Of a stretch of 6,826 nucleotides of DNA, positions 1 through 6,163 are shown in pieces. The first letter of the stretch is position 1, and every line of letters starts with the position of its first letter. This DNA comes from Cupriavidus sp. D39 (GTDB taxonomy: Bacteria > Pseudomonadota > Gammaproteobacteria > Burkholderiales > Burkholderiaceae). The translations under genes were made by a program, and so were the position numbers. The notes beneath the pieces were generated by a model. The model searched no databases. It was not told the DNA's origin and saw only the letters and a program-made list of their open reading frames with translations. The stretch lies in the NCBI RefSeq assembly GCF_026627925.1, contig NZ_JAPNLE010000002.1:1-6826 (forward strand), written 5' to 3'.

Positions 1-25
1 TTCCCCGGTGGATTCAGGCGCGGAC

Positions 26-52
26 TTGACTTCGCCGTAGACCCCGTAGGAT
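26..52 (+). promoter_or_regulatory. Possible sigma-70-like promoter of the lipoprotein gene
   Basis: TTGACT at 26-31 matches five of six bases of a -35 box. TAGGAT at 47-52 is a weak -10 box (4 of 6), and the spacing of 15 is shorter than the usual 16-18. It lies about 60 bases upstream of the chosen lipoprotein start, so its position is reasonable. This is a pattern match only; no operator or regulator site is recognisable. Confidence 0.25.
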
Positions 53-110
53 GGACTTATGCGATCCGAGGGCGGGCCGCAATGTTCAACGTTTAGAAGA
101 GAAGAAAATA

Positions 111-946
111 ATGCAAAACAAGATCAAACTGACTCTCTCCGCGATCTCGGTCGCTTCGCTCCTCGCACTGGCAGCCTGCGGTGGCGGTGGCGACGGCGGT
201 GGGCCGTCGACCCCGGCCGCAGTCACGCCTGCACCGACCCCGGTGCCGCCTCCCCGACCATCGTCGTGCAAGGCTCTGCGCCTACTGTCACCGCGGACCC
301 GATGGCCGTTATCTTCGTGCCCCAAACCGAGACTTCCACCAAGTCGGTGCTTCAGTCGATCGCTTCCAACGCTTTCCCGGCACAGTTCCAGAAGGCGACA
401 ACTGAAGGCGGCTATAAGCAGATCGGCATTGACGCCAACAGTCTGATCTCGCTGACCACTGGCAAGATCGTCGATGTTGCCGGTAACGGCGACTTCGCTA
501 TCGGCCGGTGGACGGACGGTTCGAGCAGCATCGGGAACATGAGCGTGAACCAGGGTGCGCACTACTCTGTTGGCAAGCCCCTTACATTGCAACGTGTCCT
601 CGGACCCACCGCGACGCTATCGTGCACACTGCTTGCGAGTACCAGTCCTACAGCCGTATCGGGAAATTTCGCGCCCGGCAAAGTAAATGCCGCAACTGCG
701 ACCATCGATCTAAACGGACCATCGCTCAAGGCACTCAACTTGGACATCGCGATCGGGTCTGATGGCCACGCAACGGCTGCAGCGACACTAACGGCGCTCG
801 ACGGCGTTCTTCAATCGCAGGGCTTCATGCGTCACGTTGAAGCTATGGGTACTTCTCAGACAAAGCCGCTGCTCGCCATCGGCTACGCCATGCCCACGCC
901 GTCTAGCGGCGATGTGACCGGCGTGGTGGTCCTCCAGTGCCAATAG
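111..946 (+). CDS. Secreted lipoprotein of unknown function, frameshifted as sequenced
   Basis: The start is ATG 111, preceded by a purine-rich AGAAGAGAAG stretch. The N-terminus is a classic lipoprotein signal: basic MQNKIK, a hydrophobic core, then lipobox LAAC with lipidated Cys23. A flexible Gly/Pro/Thr/Ala linker follows (residues 24 to about 50, including CGGGGDGGG and PAPTPVPPP), then a globular domain with VAGNGDFAIGRWTDG and a C-terminal VVLQCQ. The signal peptide is in one frame and the domain in the -1 frame. Adding one base in the C run at 252-255 joins them as PVPPPPTIVVQG and gives about 278 residues. As given, the signal-peptide frame stops at 446 after 111 residues. The Ser/Thr/Gly-rich, cysteine-poor domain suggests a beta-rich outer-membrane or surface lipoprotein. 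It vaguely recalls the TbpB-like lipoprotein style, but I cannot assign a family or function. It is convergent with pilV and probably not part of the pilus operon. Confidence 0.75.
252..255 (+). other. Apparent single-base deletion in C4 run (lipoprotein gene)
   Basis: Reading the signal-peptide frame through this run gives PPPRPSSCKALR, and that frame continues with low-complexity Arg/Ser/Pro sequence to a stop at 446. One extra C gives PPPPTIVVQG and opens the frame that runs to 946. The exact base could lie anywhere in the Pro linker; the run is the simplest place. Confidence 0.6.
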
Positions 947-960
947 TGCACGCCATCTAA

Positions 961-1000
961 AAGCCAAGAAAGCCGGGCTTGCCCGGCTTCTTGCTTTCTC
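961..1000. terminator. Bidirectional intrinsic terminator between lipoprotein gene and pilV
   Basis: AGCCGGGC at 971-978 pairs perfectly with GCCCGGCT at 981-988 around a TT loop, and the stem extends imperfectly through the flanking AAGAA and TTCTT. On the plus strand the hairpin is followed by TTCTTGCTTT. On the minus strand it is followed by CTTTCTTGGCTTTT. It lies in the 83-base gap between two convergent genes, where a shared Rho-independent terminator is expected. Confidence 0.85.
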
Positions 1001-1029
1001 GGGTGCGTGGCCGCACTACTCTTAAACCA

Positions 1030-2298
1030 TCAAGTCTTGTAGCAGGTCAACAACGTTACCCCCGCCATAGCAGTAAAGTCCGCTCGGATATAACCCGATG
1101 GGCAGCCCTGAAACCAAATATTCAACCCCATGCACGGGGCGGAGAACCCATTCTCTTGCGCGAAGCCACATAGTGACCCCGTGTCGCCGCCCCCGCCAGC
1201 CCCTCGCCAGACCCCGTTCTGGCATGACAGAATCCTCCCATTCGGATCGCTTCGCATAGCACCTTGCGGATCGCCGCAGCCCCAGCCATCCCAGACCTGC
1301 TGGCCACCACCGGTGGACGGAACGACTGCACCCGCGGCATACAGGTAGCCCGATGCAGCCACGGAGCCGCCGGCGCGAACATCGCCGCTCGAGGTAACCT
1401 GACCAGCAGACACTTGCCCTGCTGCCGCAACACTGCCGTTGCTCTGAACGTAGTTGCCATAGAGCGCATTTGCGCTGGCGCTGCCAGTGATTCCCGCATC
1501 GCCGTTCGAGCGCAGGTAGTTCCCGGTCACCGTATTGCCGCTAACCGCCGCTCCAGCGGAAACATTACCGTTTGCGGAAACAGATCCATTGGACTGCAGA
1601 TTCCCGACAGCATTCATCGCCTGGTTGTTGGCATCCATTGGACCGGTCAGGTTCAGCGAGCCATCGCGCTTGTAAAACTGGTTCATGCTCTGAGCGAGGA
1701 GCGATGTGTTGCCAACCCGCATCATGAGCACACCCGCATTGCCCCCGGACAGCGGATTGGGCGCAGACCAGCTGGCAGCCATGCCCGTGATGACCGTCGG
1801 AGTCTCGGCGTACGACACGCCCGCGTCGACCCCGGCGGCCGCTACGACGGAAGCCATTTGATCAGTCCGGATTCTGCCGCTGCTGTCCCGGTAAGCGGTA
1901 GTCGAATACATCCGACCCGGGATCGTGCAATTGGTCAACCCCAAGCTGCAATTGGTTGGCACCAGGTCAATGGCGAACGAAAGGCCAAGAGGGCTGGTAT
2001 CACTGAACCCGATCGGGAGCAGCTTAAGATTTATCAGATCCTGCACCGTCGGGTGCAGTGGACTCGCGACGCTTGCCGAGATACTGCCGGCATTGATTGT
2101 CGTCGGCCCGTTTGGGCTGGCGGCAAGCACGATCATATTGTCAAACACATACGTATTGACCGCACTGGCCACATTCGACATGTACTGGCCGGTACCGATG
2201 GCCAGCGCATCGTCGATAAGGCTGTTACTGCTATGGAACATCACTGCGGCGCCGATGGCCGCTACGGAAAGCTGAAGCGCCGCTTCGGTTAAGAACAT
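1030..2298 (-). CDS. pilV: PilV, type IVb minor pilin/tip adhesin with shufflon-type N-terminal domain
   Basis: 422 residues from ATG 2298, chosen because GGAGG lies five bases upstream; an in-frame ATG at 2331 lacks such a site. Residues 1 to about 25 (MFLTEAALQLSVAAIGAA) form a pilin-like hydrophobic helix. Residues 26-200 resemble the constant domain of R64-type PilV: TVQDLINLKLLPIGFSDTSP, GRIRTD, AGVDAGVSYAETPTVITG, GGNAGVLMMRVG. Residues 233-330 are a Gly/Ser/Asn/Val repeat likely to form a thin beta-solenoid shaft. Residues 340-365 hold a CGDPQGAM...GRILSCQNGVW module typical of these adhesins. Residues 371-422 are a small tip domain with Cys377, Cys389, Cys399 and Cys419. In R64-type pili PilV sits at the tip and recognises recipient lipopolysaccharide; that role is inferred from the family. 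Last gene of the operon, 123 bases after pilS. No shufflon segments or recombinase are visible, so the tip appears fixed. There is no leader with Gly at -1 before MFLTE, which is odd. Confidence 0.85.
   Translation of the reverse strand: MFLTEAALQLSVAAIGAAVMFHSSNSLIDDALAIGTGQYMSNVASAVNTYVFDNMIVLAASPNGPTTINAGSISASVASPLHPTVQDLINLKLLPIGFSDTSPLGLSFAIDLVPTNCSLGLTNCTIPGRMYSTTAYRDSSGRIRTDQMASVVAAAGVDAGVSYAETPTVITGMAASWSAPNPLSGGNAGVLMMRVGNTSLLAQSMNQFYKRDGSLNLTGPMDANNQAMNAVGNLQSNGSVSANGNVSAGAAVSGNTVTGNYLRSNGDAGITGSASANALYGNYVQSNGSVAAAGQVSAGQVTSSGDVRAGGSVAASGYLYAAGAVVPSTGGGQQVWDGWGCGDPQGAMRSDPNGRILSCQNGVWRGAGGGGDTGSLCGFAQENGFSAPCMGLNIWFQGCPSGYIRADFTAMAGVTLLTCYKT
1303..1602 (-). repeat. Degenerate coding repeats in PilV shaft (about residues 233-332)
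   Basis: The encoded protein repeats short Gly/Ser/Asn/Val units: QSNGSVSANGNVSAG and QSNGSVAAAGQVSAG, GNYLRSNGD and GNYVQSNGS, then SGDVRAGGSVAASGYLYAAG. The spacing of branched residues (V, V, V, Y) suggests a right-handed beta-solenoid stalk. The repeats are diverged at DNA level, so recent unequal exchange is not indicated. Confidence 0.7.
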
Positions 2299-2421
2299 CT
2301 TGTCCTCCAAGTAGAACACCGCCCGGCACAAGGCCAGACGGTGGTAGCACTAGCTACTGTGCCAGCGAAGCGGGCATCCCTCACCCGCGAATCCTCACGG
2401 AAACACTATCGCTTTCACCGC
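2299..2421 (-). other. pilS-pilV intergenic region with two weak hairpins
   Basis: This 123-base gap is much longer than the other gaps in the operon (10-22 bases). It contains a GCGGG/CCCGC inverted repeat (2370-2374 with 2384-2388, nine-base loop) and GTAGC/GCTAC (2344-2348 with 2353-2357, four-base loop). Neither has a downstream T run, so neither is a convincing intrinsic terminator. They could act as RNA processing or stability elements between the abundant pilin and the rare tip protein. No clear promoter is visible. Confidence 0.35.
2304..2308 (-). promoter_or_regulatory. Strong ribosome binding site of pilV
   Basis: GGAGG on the minus strand with a five-base spacer (ACAAG) before ATG 2298. 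It decides the start at 2298 over the upstream in-frame ATG at 2331. Confidence 0.75.
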
Positions 2422-3071
2422 TCAGGCGACATACAGCTCGATCGTGTTGCTGCCACCTGAGCACGCCACCTTGCTGGGGTCCACCGCCCCGCCCACCGCC
2501 TTGATGGTCGTGCCGTTGACAACGATCATTCCGGCGCTACCCTGGTAAGACGCCACTATTGCGATGCAAGCCGCGTCGGGCTGCTGCGGAACCGACCATT
2601 TGATCGAATCGTTTGCGCTGAGCAACTGAGCTGCTGCAACCGTCAGCTGACCACCCCGGGTTGCAGAATGACGTTGGTACCGGACTCGGTCATCGTTGTC
2701 AGATCCTTGAAGACACCGTTGCTCATCAGGGAGGCGATACTGACCTTGCTGTACTGGCCGCGGTAACTGGTCTTGACCTTCCCGATGACACCGTTCAGCT
2801 CAGTCGTCAACTGCTGAACCTGAGTATCAGTTTGGTTTCGCGAGAACAGCACCAGGATGGCCACAAGTGCGAGACCCGCCAACAGCAGATAGAAACCGTA
2901 TTCGTCGAGTACACCGCCCCACTGCCGCCGCGTGCGAACGTTTCGGCTCATTTCCGTCTTTCGTTGCTGGCCCTCCCCTGCCTGGGCGCACCTGCGCGAC
3001 GGCCCCTCCGTTACCGGCTTCGTGTCGATGATGGTGTCTGCTCGTGCGGTGTTTGATTGCATGGCGTTCAT
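2422..3071 (-). CDS. pilS: PilS, major type IVb prepilin, frameshifted as sequenced
   Basis: The start at 3071 is set by AAGGAG eight bases upstream, 22 bases after pilR ends. The leader is long (about 52 residues), basic near its end (NVRTRRQWG), and followed by GVLDEYGFYLLLAGLALVAI. Cleavage after the first Gly of WGG would place Glu at mature position 5, as in type IV pilins. The membrane helix spans about residues 59-77, then an alpha-helical region (VQQLTTELNGVIGKVKTSYR), then a C-terminal domain with two cysteines (DAAC and VAC) expected to form the disulfide-bounded D region. The frame breaks near residue 139: as given it stops after 142 residues at 2643, while the rest (GQLTVAAAQLLSANDSIKW onward) is in the -1 frame to 2422. 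One extra base in the run at 2654-2657 gives about 216 residues, mature about 164. The fibre subunit should depend on a prepilin peptidase encoded elsewhere. If the frameshift is real, no pilus is made. Confidence 0.85.
2654..2657 (-). other. Apparent single-base deletion in G4 run (pilS)
   Basis: On the minus strand the run is in CAACCCGGGGTGGTCAGC. As given it reads QPGVVS then stop. With one extra G it reads QPGGGQLTVAAAQ and continues into the C-terminal half of the pilin, where both disulfide cysteines lie. Confidence 0.7.
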
Positions 3072-3079
3072 GGTGATGG

Positions 3080-3085
3080 CTCCTT
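3080..3085 (-). promoter_or_regulatory. Strong ribosome binding site of pilS
   Basis: AAGGAG on the minus strand, eight bases before ATG 3071. It supports the long-leader start over the internal ATG before SRNVRTRR, which has only a weak purine stretch nearby. Confidence 0.65.
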
Positions 3086-3093
3086 CAGTTGCG

Positions 3094-4317
3094 TTAGGGT
3101 TGGTGAGTTTGGGTGGGGAGCGGGCGTTTGCCGGACATTGCCGCCAAAGCCGAACGGGTCTTCATTTCCTGCGCCATGAATGCCGGCAGGAAAGCTAGTG
3201 CGGTGATGATCACGATCAGCACGATCGTTGCGCGACGATTGAAGCGGGAGGCTCGCTGTTGCATCAGCATCGGCGTCGTCTTCAACAGGTCCTCGGAGAC
3301 CGTGTGAAGCATCTTCGAAAGGTCGCTCTCGTACTCAGCGATGTCCTGAATCCGGTAACTGGTGTCCCGATCAAAGAGACCAGTGTCGAAGACCTTGCCG
3401 CCTTCGTTCGGTGCGTATTCCAGATTCAATTCGATCCGCTCGATGTGATACGCCAGGTACGGGTACGCGTTGGCACGCATCAGCCCCAGGCCGTCGAGCA
3501 AGTTGCGGGCGTCACCACCGAATCTCTTCGTCACCGCCGATAGGCCAGATAGAAACTGAGCGCTCTGGAACCGACGGAAGAAGTCAAAGGCCAAGACCTT
3601 CCGGTCAAGCCACCCGCGATATCGCCCCACATATCGGGTAAGCGCCCGCATAACCCAAATGCCTGCGCCAATCTCGGCAATAACGACCAGCCAGCCCCAA
3701 TGCCGCAGGAACGTGGAGACATGATGGAAGGACGAGGCGATCGGCCCATACTGACTGACGTCCAGCATCGAGCTGAACGACTTGTCGATGGTGGGGCCGA
3801 TGAGGAACGCGAGCGCCGCCAGGTACGCGTGGAGGATCAGTAGAGTCATGACCACCCCAGCCAGCGTCATGGCAATACCGGCGCGCGCCTCACCTAGCGC
3901 GGTGAGATTGCGCGCGAGGGTCTCCAGCCCCTCTCGGATATCGCCTCCCTCCTCCGACACGGCGAGGATGGGAATGTCCTCGTCAGGGACGGTCCCGCGG
4001 AAGATCTCCGTGAGCCGGGAGCGCTGCATCTGGCCGTCGATACCCTCCGATCGGGCTAACCAGTGCGCAGCCAAGACACCAACAGGTTCCCCTGCCCGCC
4101 GTGCTGCGTCCTTTGCAAAGTGGTTGGATACGGGCTCGCCAGGCATGTGCAGGATTCGCTTGGCCAGGTCGTGGTAGTACGTGGCCCGCATGCCGCGAAA
4201 TCGATACTTTGCCCAGAACAGCCGGTCCATAAACACCCGGTCGCCTGCCTTCAGCATCGGTGCCCCGACCGAGCGCCTCGCACGATCGACCACCCTCTGT
4301 ATCACCTGCATAATCAT
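3094..4317 (-). CDS. pilR: PilR, inner-membrane platform protein of type IVb pilus (GspF/T2SSF family)
   Basis: 407 residues, the normal size for a GspF-like platform protein, starting at ATG 4317 with GGAGAGG eight bases upstream. Two cytoplasmic helical domains are seen. The first, about 60-140, holds the conserved-type VSEEGGDIREGLETLARNL (compare the SGE..G.L...L..LA pattern of T2SSF). The second, about 240-355, includes FGGDARNLLDGLGLM and KTTPML. Membrane segments lie at about 148-173, 207-226 and 363-382, matching the three-helix layout of the family. In type IV pilus machines this protein couples the ATPase to pilin extraction from the inner membrane; that is family knowledge. It follows pilQ by 21 bases and precedes pilS by 22, so all three are surely one transcript. 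The reading frame is intact, and assignment rests on family features plus its place next to the ATPase. Confidence 0.9.
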   Translation of the reverse strand: MIMQVIQRVVDRARRSVGAPMLKAGDRVFMDRLFWAKYRFRGMRATYYHDLAKRILHMPGEPVSNHFAKDAARRAGEPVGVLAAHWLARSEGIDGQMQRSRLTEIFRGTVPDEDIPILAVSEEGGDIREGLETLARNLTALGEARAGIAMTLAGVVMTLLILHAYLAALAFLIGPTIDKSFSSMLDVSQYGPIASSFHHVSTFLRHWGWLVVIAEIGAGIWVMRALTRYVGRYRGWLDRKVLAFDFFRRFQSAQFLSGLSAVTKRFGGDARNLLDGLGLMRANAYPYLAYHIERIELNLEYAPNEGGKVFDTGLFDRDTSYRIQDIAEYESDLSKMLHTVSEDLLKTTPMLMQQRASRFNRRATIVLIVIITALAFLPAFMAQEMKTRSALAAMSGKRPLPTQTHQP

Positions 4318-4325
4318 TTGTTCAT

Positions 4326-4332
4326 CCTCTCC
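4326..4332 (-). promoter_or_regulatory. Ribosome binding site of pilR
   Basis: GGAGAGG on the minus strand, eight bases before ATG 4317. A three-codon ATG-AAC-AAA-TGA begins at 4325 inside the spacer and its stop overlaps the pilR ATG. It is probably chance, but the spacing favours 4317. Confidence 0.6.
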
Positions 4333-4338
4333 AGGGCC

Positions 4339-6153
4339 TCAGTGCTTCTCGCCGCGCGCACGCTGACGCGCTTGTTTGGCCTCGTAGGCTTCCAACGAGC
4401 AAATGCGCTCGGCCTCCCGTGGGTCAACGACCCCGGTGAACACCTTGTACATAGCGACTTCGAACACCGTCTTCCCTGTGCTGTCCGGCACGTCAAAGCC
4501 CACCTCGCGCTTGCTTCGCTGGTAGGCGGCCAGTTCGATGTTCTGCGCGTCTCGGATGTAGATCAGGTCCTGTTCGTCAGGCTCGAACATTTCGGCCACC
4601 ACGGTGCGTCCGCGGGCGCCGTTCAACTCGGGCAGATTCGGGCGCCGGCAGAGCTCGCAGCCCTCCGGGTTCCGCAGCCGGATACCCTCTACATCGAAGC
4701 CAAAAAGCCGCTCGATCTGCTGCAGCTTCTTCACGCCAAGCGCCTGCTTCATTTCCGCGTGCTTGAGCCCGCAGGTACAAGTCTTCGGCATCAGTGCCTG
4801 GTAGACGTATAGGTTGATGAAGCCGGGCGTGGCCAGAACGCTACGTGGAATGCGAAGTTCGCCATCGGAGAGCCGATCGGGCGCGGTCAGCGCACTTGGC
4901 GCGTGCACGGTGGTTAGCGCCCGAAGCCCGGCACCGGCCACGTCGCGGAACAAGCCCGCGGACTCGTGATCGCGGAGTTCGCCGACCGCCACGAAATGCG
5001 GGTTCATCCGTTTGATCTGACGTTTCCCAGCAATGAAGGGATCTTCGCTCCGGTTCGCGCCGTCCAGCGTGCGCGAGACGGAGAAGTGATGCGTGCCTTT
5101 GGCCAGTAGCTCCACCGGATCCTCGATGGCCATCTTGTTCATCCAGGCCGGCAAGCGCTGCATGATCGCGTGGGCCGTTGTGGTCTTGCCAGAACCGACC
5201 ACGCCGACGAGAACCGTGCCGCCTCCGAGGTGCATCGTGGCTCGGTCCAAGAGTTGTGCCTGCTGTTCGAAATAGCCCAGATCTTTGACAAAGTCGACCT
5301 CTGCGCTCTCGGCTTCTTCCCGGTGCATCCGCATGACCGTGACGTGGCCGGTGGCGCTCTGCATCGACGCCCACCGAAACACCAACGGCTCACCATCGAT
5401 GCGCGTACGGATACTGGTCTGCTGCGGGAGCACTCGACTGAATACGCCCTGCGAGCCGCCCTTTCCCTTCTGCCAGATATGCGACAAGGTATCGAGCATC
5501 ACCCCCGTCTCCATTCGGAACTCGGCCAGCGCTACCAGATAGCCGTCGATTGCAAACCGAATCTGGGAGTGTGTACCCTGGTCTTCGACCTCCCAATGCA
5601 AGTCCGAAGCCTTCTCTTGCATGGCGAAACGAGCCGCTGCCTCGAAGTTGTGCCAAAGCGCGCTGGCTGGTCGACGGCGGCCCAACGCTTGATCGAACTC
5701 TCCCCCGGCGCGCGCTTCCACGCCGCCCCGGGAGAGGGCCACCATGACCTGCGTGGCTGCCACGTGGGTCGACGGCGATGCCTGGTCATACTGCAAGCGT
5801 GCTTGCCGCATGATTTCTTCGGCCACGTCGGACGTAACCATGTCGCGTGACACCACCAGTGCAAACTGGCCACGGCCGCCCGCGGCGTCCGGTGGGGCGA
5901 TCAATACGGGACAGATCGAGTGGCGCAGGGAGGGCGCCATGTCCAGTTCCTCATAGAGCGTCCGGACGAAGGATGGCAGGTCATCCACCGTGCCGATCTC
6001 GCTCGCCTGCTGTTCGGCGGCCAGCCCGCCGGGCGACGGATCGGCCCCCACCGACGCGGCAGCGAACGCTGGCCCCGCACCCGTGAGTACCGTCACGCCG
6101 CCCGTGCCGGTTGTCGGCCCGCCCGCACGATCACGCCTGCTAAATAGTCCCAT
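4339..6153 (-). CDS. pilQ: PilQ, type IVb pilus assembly ATPase (GspE/PilB superfamily)
   Basis: 604 residues from ATG 6153, ten bases after the restored pilP stop. There is no strong Shine-Dalgarno, so translational coupling to pilP is likely. The N-terminal 160 residues are poorly conserved. ASDLHWEVEDQ (182 on) and RFAIDGYL match the GspE N2-type domain (ASDIH...IDG). The catalytic core has Walker A GVVGSGKT (317-324, Lys323), an Asp box IEDPVE (343-348, Asp345), Walker B ending VGELRD with Glu392, and a His box TTVHAPSA with His417. Four cysteines, Cys459-x-Cys461 and Cys499-xx-Cys502, look like the zinc-binding insertion of pilus and type II secretion ATPases. All catalytic residues are present, so it should be an active hexameric extension ATPase driving PilS assembly with PilR. 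The frame is open upstream to 6552, but the N-terminal extension of that longer reading is the middle of pilP joined to an out-of-frame Arg-rich stretch, so it is not a real fusion. Confidence 0.92.
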   Translation of the reverse strand: MGLFSRRDRAGGPTTGTGGVTVLTGAGPAFAAASVGADPSPGGLAAEQQASEIGTVDDLPSFVRTLYEELDMAPSLRHSICPVLIAPPDAAGGRGQFALVVSRDMVTSDVAEEIMRQARLQYDQASPSTHVAATQVMVALSRGGVEARAGGEFDQALGRRRPASALWHNFEAAARFAMQEKASDLHWEVEDQGTHSQIRFAIDGYLVALAEFRMETGVMLDTLSHIWQKGKGGSQGVFSRVLPQQTSIRTRIDGEPLVFRWASMQSATGHVTVMRMHREEAESAEVDFVKDLGYFEQQAQLLDRATMHLGGGTVLVGVVGSGKTTTAHAIMQRLPAWMNKMAIEDPVELLAKGTHHFSVSRTLDGANRSEDPFIAGKRQIKRMNPHFVAVGELRDHESAGLFRDVAGAGLRALTTVHAPSALTAPDRLSDGELRIPRSVLATPGFINLYVYQALMPKTCTCGLKHAEMKQALGVKKLQQIERLFGFDVEGIRLRNPEGCELCRRPNLPELNGARGRTVVAEMFEPDEQDLIYIRDAQNIELAAYQRSKREVGFDVPDSTGKTVFEVAMYKVFTGVVDPREAERICSLEAYEAKQARQRARGEKH

Positions 6154-6163
6154 GGCAGCCGGC

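Noticed and set aside
1307..1316. Perfect palindrome CCACCGGTGG inside pilV as a possible shufflon recombination site
   Set aside because: It shares only a CCGGT core with the R64-type site, occurs once, and encodes the ordinary STGGG linker. No inverted partner is present.
1264..2292. Long plus-strand open frame opposite pilV
   Set aside because: It mirrors pilV, has no ribosome binding site, and its Arg/His/Gly-rich translation has no domain logic. It is an antisense shadow of high GC coding.
4314..4325. Three-codon leader peptide overlapping the pilR start
   Set aside because: ATG-AAC-AAA-TGA lies inside the spacer between the ribosome binding site and the pilR ATG. It is too short and poorly spaced from that site to suggest regulation.
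4063..4812. Plus-strand open frame opposite pilR start and pilQ end
   Set aside because: It overlaps two convincing genes with intact catalytic and zinc-binding motifs on the minus strand, and its own translation shows no recognisable features.
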